Source of the DNA: Arachis hypogaea
Lineage: Eukaryota > Streptophyta > Magnoliopsida > Fabales > Fabaceae
DNA: 64,000 nucleotides
Direction of reading: 5' to 3'
Assembly: GCF_003086295.3 (NCBI RefSeq)
Contig: NC_092040.1
Span: 5,332,001 to 5,396,000 of the forward strand
Below, piece after piece: positions 44,745-56,185 of the stretch. The stretch's first letter is position 1. Every line of letters starts with the position of its first letter. The translations under genes were made by a program, and so were the position numbers. The notes beneath the pieces were generated by a model. That model worked only from the letters and a program-made list of their open reading frames with translations, made no database searches and was not told the DNA's origin.

Positions 44745-46683
44745 ATTCTTAATTTCTACAAAAAACATAACAAATTATTAGTCAACTCATTAACAATTAC
44801 TAACTTACTATCATAAATTATTTTACTCAATCCTTATAAAACTAATTATTCTAAGTTCTAAAATTAATTATTAATCCTTAAAATTATTTATAACTAACTA
44901 CTAATAAAAGTAATTACTAATACATATATTCCTAATCAAAATTCTCAGCAATATTACAACAACTAGAATAATATCTAATATTAATTACTCATTTACTATC
45001 ATTTAAACATTTTTTCCTCAATTATAAAAAAATATTAATAATCAGTATATACCATCAATCATTTTCTAACAACATTAATAATAATTAACTTGCTAATAAT
45101 GATAATTACAATTAAAAAAATTTAAATATTCTCATAATAAAACCTAACGTTTGATGGATGTATGTGTGTGATTGTGGGGGCAAGCGCCCCCACTATAATT
45201 TGAAATTTTTTGAGTAGTATATGATAATAATATTTATTTGCTCCCATTAAATTATTAAATTTGACCCCGCAATATTTTTTTATTCAATTTTTGGTACTTC
45301 ACTTTCAATTTAAGAATTTCATATTAGATGTTATTAGAATTATCAATTCTCATTTTAAATTAAATTTGTGTTTTTTCTTAAAAATCGACTTAAAAGAATA
45401 TTATTTATCTTTTTTTATATTAGTTTTATCTTTTTTTTTGTAACAACTGTATTAATTGAAAGAAGTTTTATTATGAATCTCAATAAAAATTGGTTTCTAA
45501 TTTTATGAGAAATAAATTTTTAAATAAGTATTTACTTGTATATATATAAAAATAATACTACACATCCAAGTCTTTTTATGAACTAAGTCTAACCAAGTTA
45601 AACAACAAGACTTAGAATAATGCTAGTCATAACTGATTTTTATTATCTTAGACTAACTTGGTTGAATTTGATTAACAAAAAAATATAAATGTATTGCATC
45701 ATTCTATATAAAAAGAAAGATATTTCGATTGTTATTGTTAAAAAAAAAAAGATTACTTAATTTTTTTAAAATATAAAACCTAAATAATAAAACTCTAAAT
45801 TATATGTTATTATTTAAATTAATATTTTAGTGTTTTAATTTATAAATTAGATATTTTAAAAACTAATTATATTATATGTACATAAAAAATAACCACCTGT
45901 ATATATATTGAAATAAAAAATATACATTAAAAATCAATTAAATAATATATGTATTTATATACATATATATAATAATTAATAAAAAATTTGATAACTAATT
46001 TTTATGTACACATAATATTTTTATTATAAAAATTATTATTATGTTATATATATATATATATATATATATATTGCCCACACTATTAAAATTTTCTGGATCC
46101 GTCACTGCTAACGTGCTTTAATAAAAATAATACTACTAATTATTCAGTATTAACAATTTCTCACAATAACAATAACATTTAATTTCATCCATAACATTTA
46201 TAGTTAATAATTTTAAACGGATTTTAAAAAAATTAATGTTCTTTTCAAACATGATTATAATAAAAAATAAAAAAAATTACATTCTTTATAAAAAATTTCT
46301 ATTATTCTGTTTACATTTTAAAATTCAAAAACTAACAAGAATAATAATAATTAATTTCCTAATAATAATATTTATAATTAAAAATTAGTAAAAAATTTCA
46401 AAAAATCTAACAAATATTGAAAAATACTAATAATCATTTTATTTATGTTTCTAAATTGCATTTCTAACAACAATCATAATAATTAAATTTCTAACAATAA
46501 TAATTATAAACATAAAAAAATTTAAAAAATTAAAAAAAATTTACATAATCAGGATCACTGAAAAATAAATAAAATAAAACTCAGATCGATCAACATCTTT
46601 AATTTTATGTTTTTTTGGCATGATTTTTTTTTCTTCCAACATGCAAGACTTCACTCAGAAACGGAGAAAGAAAGAAGAAGAAA
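44745..46683. other. AT-rich interior of the composite MULE
   Basis: Ordered repeats of 'aataataattaattt' and 'tttctaacaac'. No gene. Contains the hAT-like element at 45152 and a (TA)n tract at 46045-46071. Confidence 0.5.
45152..46107. mobile_element. Probable hAT-like element
   Basis: 956 bp between ctaacgtt (45144-45151) and ctaacgtg (46108-46115), 7 of 8 matching. The right end inverse is cagtgacggatccag, close to the CAGTGGCGGA-type terminus of many plant hAT elements; the left end (tgatggatg) is decayed. Carries a gggggcaagcgcccccac palindrome near 45175. Confidence 0.5.
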
Positions 46684-46863
46684 GTGGGAGTGACATTGAA
46701 AATGAAATCTGAAAGTGATTATAATTGGATGGTGAGAGAGTTGCATGGATCTTTGTTTGATTTCAGGGAGAAGTTGGTGCGCGACGCGTCTCTAGGCTGC
46801 ATCAAATCGGACCGTGCGTTTGGTGAAACGCAACTGTCCGTGTGGGGAACGGGAACTCGCAGG
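46684..46863 (+). other. Short frame split by a hAT-like insertion
   Basis: 60 codons (MGVTLKMKSESDYNWMVREL onward) end at the insertion at 46864. The surrounding GC-richer text resumes after 47530. I do not recognise the protein; it may simply be the subterminal region of the composite MULE. Confidence 0.3.
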
Positions 46864-47530
46864 TAGGGGTGGCAAAGCGGGCCGGCCCGCCCCAACCCGC
46901 CCTGTCCCGCCTAGGCCCGCCCTATAAACAAGGCAGATTGGCCCATCCCGCCAACTAAAAGGGGTTCAAAATGCTAGGCCGTCCCACTTTATGGCGGATC
47001 GGCAGGTCGGCGGCTAGCCCGCTTGACTCTTTTTTTTTTAAATAAAATTCATTAAAATTAACCAAAAAATAATAATTAAAAAATCCAATACAAATAAAAA
47101 TTAGTCAAATTATAATATATTTTTTATTTTTAACTTCAATAAAATGGTTCAAAATAATATTTGTTAATAGAATTATCTTTATTTTAAAAAATAAGTCACA
47201 TAATTTGAGCATATATATACGAAATTGTAAAATAAAATAAATAAAGTTAATAACTAAAAGAAGAATAAAAACAAAAAATAAAAAAGTATTTAAAAATTCT
47301 ATAATTATTAATTTTATAATAGTTATCACTCTTTTATTTAATAAAAAATTTTAAAATCTTTGGCGCCCAGACTGACCCGTCCCGCCCCGCCCCGCCAAAA
47401 TTCGTCAATTTGGCGGTGCGGGTTTGGCGGATTTTTTTAAGTTGGCGGGCTCCAAATCATAGTCCGACCCGTCCTTTTTAGCGGGTTTAGTGGATCGGCC
47501 CGATAGGTTCAATCCGTTTTGCCATCCATA
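46864..47530. mobile_element. hAT-like element with GC-rich ends
   Basis: 667 bp starting taggggtggcaaagcggg and ending with the inverse (ccgttttgccatccata); flanks ctcgcagg and ctcgcaga match at 7 of 8. Ends hold runs of gggccggcccgcccc; centre is AT-rich. Shares the TAGGGGTG start with the element at 3395. Confidence 0.8.
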
Positions 47531-47599
47531 CTCGCAGAATCCGAGTTGTGGTTCTACTAACACCACAAAATTGTGAAGCACCTCTCTCCTACGTGTCAG

Positions 47600-49538
47600 A
47601 GTCCAACACCACTCATGCATCCATATGCAAATTAAAAAGCAGAAATTTCGATCGGAAGAAATTACTATTGATATTTGAAATTTTATATATATCACGCAAA
47701 AAAATAATTAAAAAATATGAATAATAAATAAATTTTTAAGAAATTAAAAAATATGACAAAAAATAATAAAATAATTTTTTAAAAAATAAATTATTATTTT
47801 GATCTTTAACGTTTAGTTTTAATTTGGTATCTAACGTTTTAAACGTCTTACTTCAGCTTTAAAAGATTTTGAATTTCTTATTTTATTATAAAAAAAATAA
47901 ATATATTTAATATTATCTCATAATTAAATTTAAAATAAATAATTAACATATTAAAAAATTAATAACATTTGATTTTGATAAGTAAGTAAAATTGATTTAC
48001 CAATAATCACTAATATAAATTTTTTTTCTGAGTCTAGAGTGTTAATAATTGATTAACAGGATTTGATTTTTCTTTTACATGTTATCTAGATTATTTTTTT
48101 ATGAATAATAGGCTTATTATTGTAATTATCTTTTAGTGAGAGTACATAAAGAGTACATAATATATAAGTATAGTCACCAAAAAAATATATAAAGTGTAAT
48201 AACTCAACAAATATTTTTTAAAAAAGATTTTTTATTCTCACTAATGAGAACAATTCATTTTTCTCAAAAAAAAAATTACAATGATAAACCTGTTATTAAA
48301 AAAAATGAGTTAATGTCCATGAGAGTGAAACATTTCTTTTCACTGCTCTAGACGGTAGATAGTGGAGAAACGTCCCAATTCAGGAACCACTTGGTTCTTT
48401 TTAGAATTGAAGCAACAAAAGTCTGAATTCAAAGAAGAACTTTATCGCATTCGTCTCGAGACAGAGGAGCGTAAAGCGCATACTAAGGAAACAGGCACGC
48501 TAAGGACTATATCCGGAATGCACTGGCGTTGCCACCGATTTCTACGCGGCCGGACCTAAAGAAGGTGAAGAAAAGAGAAGGAGTCGAGCCGCCGCCGACG
48601 ACACATTTTTTTAGGATTTTTTTAATTTTTTTATTCAAATCTTTTTTTGTTTAATTCAACTGTACAATATTAGAATCAGAGTTGTATAATCAGTACGGCA
48701 AATCTTTCTTTTTTTCTTATTTAATTAAAACTCAGAAGTTGTGAATAAAAAAAATGTTACTTAGATTTTTTAACTAATAATAAGTTTATTATTGTAATTA
48801 TTTTTTTGAGAAGAATGAGTTTTTTTCATTGTTAAAAAGAATGAAAAATCTCTTTTAAAAAATAATTGTTGAGTTATTGCATCTTATATACTATGTATTA
48901 TTTATGTACTCTTATTAAAAATAATTACAATGATAAGTCTATTATTGATAAAAAAAAATCTAGGTAACACCAAGCTGTAATGTTGATGGTTTGATGAACT
49001 AAAAAGGATTTAAAAAAGAAAAAAAATGAATTCTTCTCATTGTTGTTAAAGAGAATGAAAAATTCTCCTTAAAAAATATTTGTTGAGTTATTATTATGTA
49101 CTCTTATTAAAAAATTACAATAACAAGCCTATTATTGATAAAAAAATAATCTAAGTAACATTACAAAAAGGGAATTGACAAAAAAATGTATTATAAAAAT
49201 ATTTGGTTATGTTTTTTAATACACAAAAAAATATGATTTAATAATAACGTTGTTAACTTCTACGTTAGTTATTTTATTAACTATTTGTATCAAATTTAAT
49301 AATAGAATAATATTGAATCGTTTAAAATTTTTGGAACAAAAATAAAATATTTAAAATATTAAAGATTAAATTAAAATTTATTTTAAATGTTAAAGATTAA
49401 AATAATATTTTATAAAAAAAATTTAATAATAAACGAATTTTATATTTGACATAATGTATATTTGATTCTAGTTATGGGATTATTTAGATAAATATAAAAA
49501 ATGAAATAAAATTTAGGAACGACATCATGAGATAAAAC
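47600..49538. other. Intergenic with a repeated palindromic MITE
   Basis: Three related copies: 48065-48300, 48755-48975 and 48985-49165. Shared text includes aataggcttattattgtaat, taataactcaacaaatattt and a repeated tail attacaatgataa. Copy 1 is inverted relative to copies 2 and 3, so this ~1.1 kb could fold into a large hairpin. A 65-codon frame at 48362-48559 (charged, coiled-coil-like) is not recognised. Confidence 0.55.
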
Positions 49539-49549
49539 GAGACGGATGT

Positions 49550-52253
49550 GGTAGTTACTTTGGAAGAAGTTAAGTCGACCGTTTTCAGTATGCATTCTTT
49601 TAAGGCGCCGGGCCCTGATGGGTTTCAAGCTTTATTCTTTAAAGAATATTGGGAGATTGTTGGTTTTGATGTTTGGACTATGGTTCGTCATGCGTTCTCT
49701 GGTTTGGATATGGATCCAAGGATGATGGAAACTCTTGTGGTTCTTATTCCAAAGGTAGAAAACCCGGTTTCCATGAAGGATTTCCGACCAATTAGTCTCT
49801 GTAATGTGGTTTACAAAGTTATAACAAAGGTCCTGGTCAATAGACTTCGTCCCCATCTCAAAGAGATTATTGGGCCCCTTCAAGGAGGGTTTATCCCGGG
49901 GAGAGGAACCCCAGACAACATCATTGTAGCACAAGAGGTTCTCCATTTCATGAAGAAGACAAAGTCAAAGAAAGGCACCTTGGCCTTTAAGATTGATCTG
50001 GAAAAAGCGTACGATAGAGTGGATTGGCGATTCCTAAAACAAACCCTGGTGAGTTTTGGCTTTCCTCCTCCGACAGTCAATCTAATTATGCGTTGTGTCA
50101 CTGCTTCCTCACTGTCTATCCTCTGGAATGGGGATAGATTAAATAGCTTCACTCCTAGCAGGGGTCTTAGGCAAGGAGATCTTATATCACCGTATGTGTT
50201 TGTATTGTGTATGGAGAGACTGTCTTGTTCTATTAATCAGCAAGTTGATAAGGGCTTGTGGAAGCCGGTTGCGGTTTCTAGAGGGGGTCCAAGAATTTCT
50301 CATTTGATGTTTGCCGATGATTTACTTCTTTTCTGTAAAGCTGAAAAACAGCAAGTTCAAACTGTAATGGTAGCTTTGAAAAATTTCTGCAGAGCCTCTG
50401 GGATGAAGGTTAATGTGGAGAAATCTAAAGCGCTATGCTCTAGGAATGTTTCAGCAACAAGAAAAGAGATTTTCACTGGAGTCTCCTCCATCAGATTTGT
50501 CCAGAACTTGGGCAAGTATTTAGGGGTGAACCTTAATCACTCTCGGGTGACACGTGCAACTTTTAATGATGTTCTGGACAAGATTCGGGGAAGGCTAGCC
50601 AGCTGGAAAGGGAGATTGCTTAATAAGGCAGGTAGACTCTGTTTGCTCAACTTGGTAGTGACTGCGATTCCTACTTATCGTATGCAAGTATCTCTCTTCC
50701 CTAAAGGGGTAACTAATAAGATAGAATCCATGATGCGAAACTTTCTATGGAAGGGTCAAGCTGATGGTAGAGGCCTGAATCTAGTTAACTGGAAAGTGTT
50801 GGTCACCCCTAAGAAGTTTGGAGGTCTGGGAATTAGAGATCCTTTTTGTGCCAATATTGCTTTTCTTGAAAAAGTAGTTTGGCAACTTTTTCACCATCCC
50901 GATAAGCTATGGGTTCAACTATTGACGGAGAAATACCATTATTCTAAGGATGATTGTCTTAGTCGGTCTCGAGAAAGGGGATCTTATGTTTGGAAGAGTA
51001 TATGTCGAGTTTGGGATATCCTGAAGGAAGGTTTTATTTGGTGCATTGGGGATTTGGAACAGAACTTTTGGTTTTCTAAATGGAGAAGAGAGGGGCGACT
51101 GTGTCAGGAGATGGATTATGTTCACATTTCTGATTCGGATCTCAGGATCTTGGACCTTTGGTCATCTGGACAGTGGAACCTTGAGAATATCTATTCTCCT
51201 CTGAATCAATCTCTGCAGAGCAACATTAACTCTTACAACCCAGATGTTCAAGCTGGTTCAGAGGTCGGTTGGTGTTGGACTGGTGCGGTTTCAAAGGTTT
51301 ATGATGCTCATAGTGGTTATTTGTGGCTCAGTAAGAAGATGTTTAGTTGGGAGGATAGGGGTAATTGGCTTTAGCTTTGGCGTCAACATGTTCCGGAAAA
51401 GCACAAATTTTTGGCCTGGCTATGTCTTCGGGAGGCTCTTTCTACTGCTGCATTTCGTTTTAGGAGGGAAATTTCGCACACGGATAGCTACCCACGATGT
51501 TTCTCAGGTCAGGAATCGGTATTACATTGTATTCGGGATTGTCCAAAAGCCCAACTTGTTTGGCAAGCTTTAGAAATCTCCGATCAACCAGTGGATTTGA
51601 TGAGTTGGTTCTTACATAATAGCAAACAGCGCCCCTTTAGATTCTTTTCTGGTCTCTGGTGGATTTGGCGTTCGAGGAATAACGAGATCTTTCATCCTCA
51701 CGACCATTGGACCACAGACAAGGTGATTGGTATGGCTTTGTCCTTGGAAAAGGAGCTCCGAAATATTTTTGAGTTGCAACGACTGTCTATCACCTCAACC
51801 ATTAGTGGCTCTTGGATTCCCCCTTTAGTAGGTACCTTTAAAATTAATTGTGATGCTAGCGATCTTAGCAGTGGTGCTCGAGTTGGTTTTGCTTGTGTTA
51901 GCAGAGATTGGAAGGGAAGGTGGCAACGAGGCTGTCTGGAAACAATTGAGAGTCGTAGCATTTTGCAAGGAGAGTTGTTTGCTATTTGGAGAGACTTTCT
52001 TTTAGCATGGGACTCGGGACAAAGAGACATTATATGTAAGACAGATTGTGTGGAGGCTTTTACTATTGTCAATAATTTACAAGATTGCTCTGGGTTTATT
52101 GATCCTTTGGTGTTAAAAATTCGAGATATCATGTCTTAGAAATGGCGTGCTAATCTTCGGTTGATCTTGAGAGATGTAAATACAGTAGCAGACATCATGA
52201 CAAAGACCGCAATGAGAACCCTTTCTCCCCAAGTGAAGCTTCCGTTGCCTTAA
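49550..52253 (+). pseudogene. LINE ORF2 fragment: RT, zf-RVT and RNase H
   Basis: A single reading frame covers the whole fragment with only two internal TAG codons (51372-51374, 52137-52139). It has no native start; the frame runs in from the truncation. RT: HSFKAPGPDGFQALFFKEYW, DFRPISLCNVVYKVI, QGGFIPGRGTPDN, GTLAFKIDLEKAYDRVDW, SRGLRQGDLISPYVFVLCME and the catalytic SHLMFADDLLLF. After the thumb region comes the zf-RVT zinc-binding domain (HVPEKHKFLAWLCLREA, later CIRDCPKAQLVW). Last is a plant-type RNase H with acidic residues in KINCDAS, QGELFAIW, CKTDCVEAF and NTVADIM. Fusion of RNase H to L1 is known for several plant L1 lineages. It would copy LINE RNA at the target site; truncation leaves no endonuclease, so it cannot move itself. 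Confidence 0.93.
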
Positions 52254-52361
52254 AAAAAATTTGAAAGTTGTATTCAGTGGAACTACTTTTCTTAAGCAAT
52301 TTCTTGTTTTTTTTTTTTCGTTCTTAGTTTTTGTTTATTTCTCTGAAATAACCAAAAAACT
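49550..52361 (+). mobile_element. 5'-truncated L1-type LINE
   Basis: 2.8 kb flanked by a perfect 11-bp duplication gagacggatgt (49539-49549 and 52362-52372), the hallmark of target-primed insertion. The left edge falls inside the reverse transcriptase ORF, so ORF1 and the endonuclease are missing: a standard 5' truncation. The 3' end has only a short A-rich tail (accaaaaaact). Coding density is high with few lesions, so the insertion is relatively young. Confidence 0.93.
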
Positions 52362-52372
52362 GAGACGGATGT

Positions 52373-53711
52373 TTTAATACACCCAGCTGGTCCAAATATT
52401 AATTACCTACCCGGGCCCATTACCTGCCTAATTACTTGCGGATATTTTTATTGATCTAAATGCAAACTTGTAATATTTTAAAGACTTATGAAAATAAAAT
52501 ACAAATTACTAAAAAAAACATGTTAAGTTTTAAATATAATTAAAGTCATCATATTACAAATTTTAAATGTTCTTAAAAAATTTAAATCCATCAAACTAAA
52601 CTAATCAAATATAATAATCTATTTTAACATTCATCTTCATCCATGTATGTTTTGGGTCGGTATGAGTAGAACAATCATACCCTCATTTAAATAATTTCAT
52701 AAAAGTATAACTTGTATTTGTTCAAAAACTGAATCAACAATTGAAAAATCTGTTTCTTTTAAAAAAGAGCAGATTAGATTATATTAAATTTTTTTTCTAA
52801 TAAAATTTTATCACTAAGTCTCTTTTCCATTTCATTAACTTACATAAAAAACAAATCACTTGGTATAAAATTATAAAATTTTAACGATAAAAATATTTAT
52901 TTTTTATATTTAAGAAAAAAAGCGTATTAAATTTTAATTTTTAATTTTTTTATATTTTTAATATATCTTATTGTTTTTGTTAATAATTTGAATTTTTGAG
53001 TGCCATCTTGATCATTTACCCATTTAAAAGAATAAAAATGTTATTTATACATTAAAATTAGTTACTAAAATCAATTATTAATGTATTTGTGTATAAATAT
53101 ATGTATAATTTAAAATGTGTATTTATATTCTAATTTATATTTTATACTGATGACTGATTTTGGTGACTAATTTTAGTGTACACTTAGTATTACTCTTAAA
53201 AGAATAGACTACAAAATATTAAGTAAAGAGAGAAAAAGAGAAATGCTGCACGAAAGCTTAGAGATTGAATCAAACAATTCACTCATTTAATGGCAAACAT
53301 GGGTTAGCTTTGTGGGGCTAAACAACAAGCAGAAGAGATGATGCTTGAGATCGACTTAGTTGATATCTACAGCTACCTCATCGAAAGACAAGTTACTCAC
53401 TGTCACTGATACGAATGAATATCATAATGTATTCAGCAATATAGAAAATTAGTAGATGGACCGGTTAAGATTGATGGTCAACGCTGTAATCGAATCGAAT
53501 AGCCTATTATTTGACTACAAACCCAGGTGAAAGTATCTCGGAGAAATCTAGAGACAATTAAACTATGTCCTTAGCTGTATTTGATTAAAATTTATTTACT
53601 TGATGAAATTTTACAGCAATGAAATAATTGTCCAGACCCTCCGCCCCTTAATGGTGATGCCAAAATGAGGTGGTGGCTGGAGCGAGCAGGGCGAATAGAG
53701 GCTTTTGCTAA
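52373..53711. other. AT-rich intergenic
   Basis: No gene or clear element; a slightly richer patch at 53240-53560 has no frame. Confidence 0.5.
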
Positions 53712-54178
53712 AAGTCTTTTTGTAAAGATGCGTAAATGTCTTTATGCGAAGACATTTACGTGTCGTATTATTATTGGACGTATTAATAAATCTATTATTT
53801 TTAAATTTTTTAATAAATTAAAATGAAATCGATTTTTTATTTTTTTTATAACAATAACAATAAACCTAATTTTTTAAGGGATTTAATTGTATTTTTAAAC
53901 TTTTACGAATTTAAATGTTCGAAAAACAAAAAATTAGGGATATAATTGTTTTTTTATCAACAAATGTAAAGATATTGAGTTTAGATGGTATAATTTGATC
54001 GGATGAAATCAGGTCTAATAATTATAATGCAGACAATTGAATTTATTATTGTTGCTATAATAAACCGATTTTGTTCTGATTTATAATAAAAAATAAATTA
54101 TTAACCGATTTAATAAGGATGTCCAATAATAATATTACATGTGTGTACATTTAAAAAAAATATTTTTAGTGTCTTTAT
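53712..54178. mobile_element. Possible MITE with ~80-bp inverted ends
   Basis: Left attattattggacgtattaa and right its inverse (ttaataaggatgtccaataa), with aaagtcttttt / aaagacacta-like outer ends. A strong small hairpin (aaatgtctttatgcgaagac then atttacg) sits at 53726-53762. No target duplication resolved. Confidence 0.45.
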
Positions 54179-55839
54179 TAAAGTAATTTTTATAAAAAAA
54201 ATATAAAGGATAAGGATCTAAATTAATTTTAAAAAATTTTATATTCAACAGTTTGATAGTTATAATTTTTTATTTTTTAAAAGTTTTTGAAAATTATTTC
54301 ATCGATTAGATTAGTTATTCCATTATTGTAAAGAGGACTAATCTATCGTTTTATGATGATATGTTTAGCTAATTTAATTATTTAATAATAAAATTTATTA
54401 AAAATTAAAATTATCTGTCTGACATGCATATTAAAAATTAATATTATATAATCAATAAAATTTATTAATTTTAATTAATAAAGATATTTTTATAATAAAT
54501 TTTAATAATATAAAATAAAATGATATTTTTAATTAACAAAATGTTGACTAATATTAATAAAAAAATAATAGTGTCGAATATTTTTCTATTAAAAATGACA
54601 AAATGAACGATAGATAATTTTTGAAAACTTTTAAAACATAAAATTTTTTTAAAATATGTCTAATTTAAAATTTATTGAAGACTTTATAATTATTTACTCA
54701 AATGTCTAATTTTATTTTTTTCAGATATCTTTTAGTAAACTTTTTTCTATACCTAACTTGCTCCGGGGTTGCGTCGTATATCGATAATATATTATTTTAA
54801 TGTTTGTTAGAAATGATATCTTTTTTATATTAGGAAAAGAAAGAAGATTATTCTCTTGTTTTTTTTCGTCTTTCTAAAGAATTCCTTTGAAACCTATTGA
54901 TTGGTTGAAAAGAAAGAAGATTATACTTTGTCGCTCCTTTTTCAGCTTATCGACATTTCCTTTTCTCGGAGCATGACCAACACAAACTACTGGCTATTCT
55001 TCATATATGAATGTTAACTTAGAGTGGAGCTTCAATTACATTCATGGTATCTTTGCATGTTAGGTGGCTATGGATCCACTAGGCTGCTCATTGTTCACAT
55101 CTTGTGTATAGCTTTGTGCATTATTGATTATTCACTCATTGCTCTTTCTTTCTTTTTTTTTTCTTTTTCTTTTTCCAAAATTTGCAATGTTATCATAAAT
55201 AATTTCTGTATGAAAAGAAAATGTGTAATGCATTAATATTGGTCATTGGTAAAATTTACGGCTAATTTTTTATATTAGATAAAAAGACGTGTGTTATGTT
55301 AATGTTGAGTTATTTTGATTAAATAACTCACAATTTAATATAGGATAAAAATAAGACTATAAGAGAATTTTAGAAAGAACAAATTTCTGAATGATAAAAT
55401 TGTGATACAAGATTGCATGATGACAAAATTCTTTTCAAATCGTCATTCACGATTTGTGTGCACAATAATTTTCTTTTTAAATTGCGATTCACGAATTTTA
55501 TTTAACCACTTTTCAATTCAATATGTGTGTATTACACACCTATTAGTCAATAATATACGAGAATTACATCACATTTAGCATTATGTAAAAAATAATTAGC
55601 GAGAATTCTGCAGTGACAACAACATTTTCCAACTTGCAAAAAGCATAAAAGATCAATAGAAAGTTTCTTGTAATTAACTTGCGAAATACTTAAAAAAAAA
55701 ATATTTTTCCTTCTAGAATTTAGACCAATAGTTATTCTTCACAACTTGCAAATTGTGTTAGGTCGTTTCAGCCACTTTTTTAATTTAGATATGAAAGGAG
55801 GAATGGTGTAGAACATAGTTATGAAGTGTATGGATACTT
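54179..55839. other. AT-rich intergenic
   Basis: No gene. The frame at 55024-55236 has no recognisable domain. A patch at 54850-55100 is less AT-rich but unassigned. Confidence 0.5.
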
Positions 55840-56185
55840 TATACAGTTGTGGTGTTAAGAGCAAATTGGAGTTTCCGATTGGTATTTAAAAAATTAAAAA
55901 AAATTGTATTACACAAATCGGACCGTCCGATTTGTATTTTAAACAATTAAAAAATTTAATATTAAAATCGGATCATCCGATTTTTATTTTCAAAATAAAA
56001 AAAAATTTAAAAGTACAAATCGAATCCTCCGATTTTTCCTCCCACACAAATCGGACCATCTAATTTGTATTCAAAATTTTTTTAACAAAAAAACCGTGCA
56101 GTCCGATTTCTTTACGTTATGATTCAGAAAAAATTATCCCATATTCATGTCTAGCACCACCCATTGCTATAGCCATGCACAACAC
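55840..56185. mobile_element. MITE-like element built from palindromes
   Basis: Ends tataca-gttgtggtgttaag and the inverse of tagcaccacccattgctata are approximate inverted repeats and resemble the ends of the composite MULE at 39.9-47.6 kb. The body holds five ~20-bp palindromes separated by ~30-50 AT-rich bases: aaatcggaccgtccgattt (55915), aaatcggatcatccgattt (55965), aaatcgaatcctccgattt (56017), aaatcggaccatctaattt (56048) and a partial at 56093-56109. Confidence 0.6.

Larger units (their letters stand above)
39900..47600. mobile_element. Composite MULE with mudrA and PMD gene, invaded by other elements
   Basis: A left end near 39910-39950 (gacaactttatagcagtgtg, then aggtagaag-attcgaac) resembles the inverse of 47525-47590 (caattttgtggtgttagtag, then aaccacaactcgg). 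Both ends carry motifs of the type tcggaccgt/cggtccgattt. Inside, a mudrA 5' part runs rightward from the left end and a plant mobile domain gene runs leftward from the right side; they meet near 42404-42430, where both lose their 3' parts. Later insertions: hAT-like elements at 41110, 45152 and 46864 and a solo LTR at 43275. The two-gene reading is well supported; the outer ends are tentative and no target duplication was found. Confidence 0.55.

Noticed and set aside
49632..50152. Minus-strand frames of 90-104 codons
   Set aside because: Shadows of the LINE reverse transcriptase frame.
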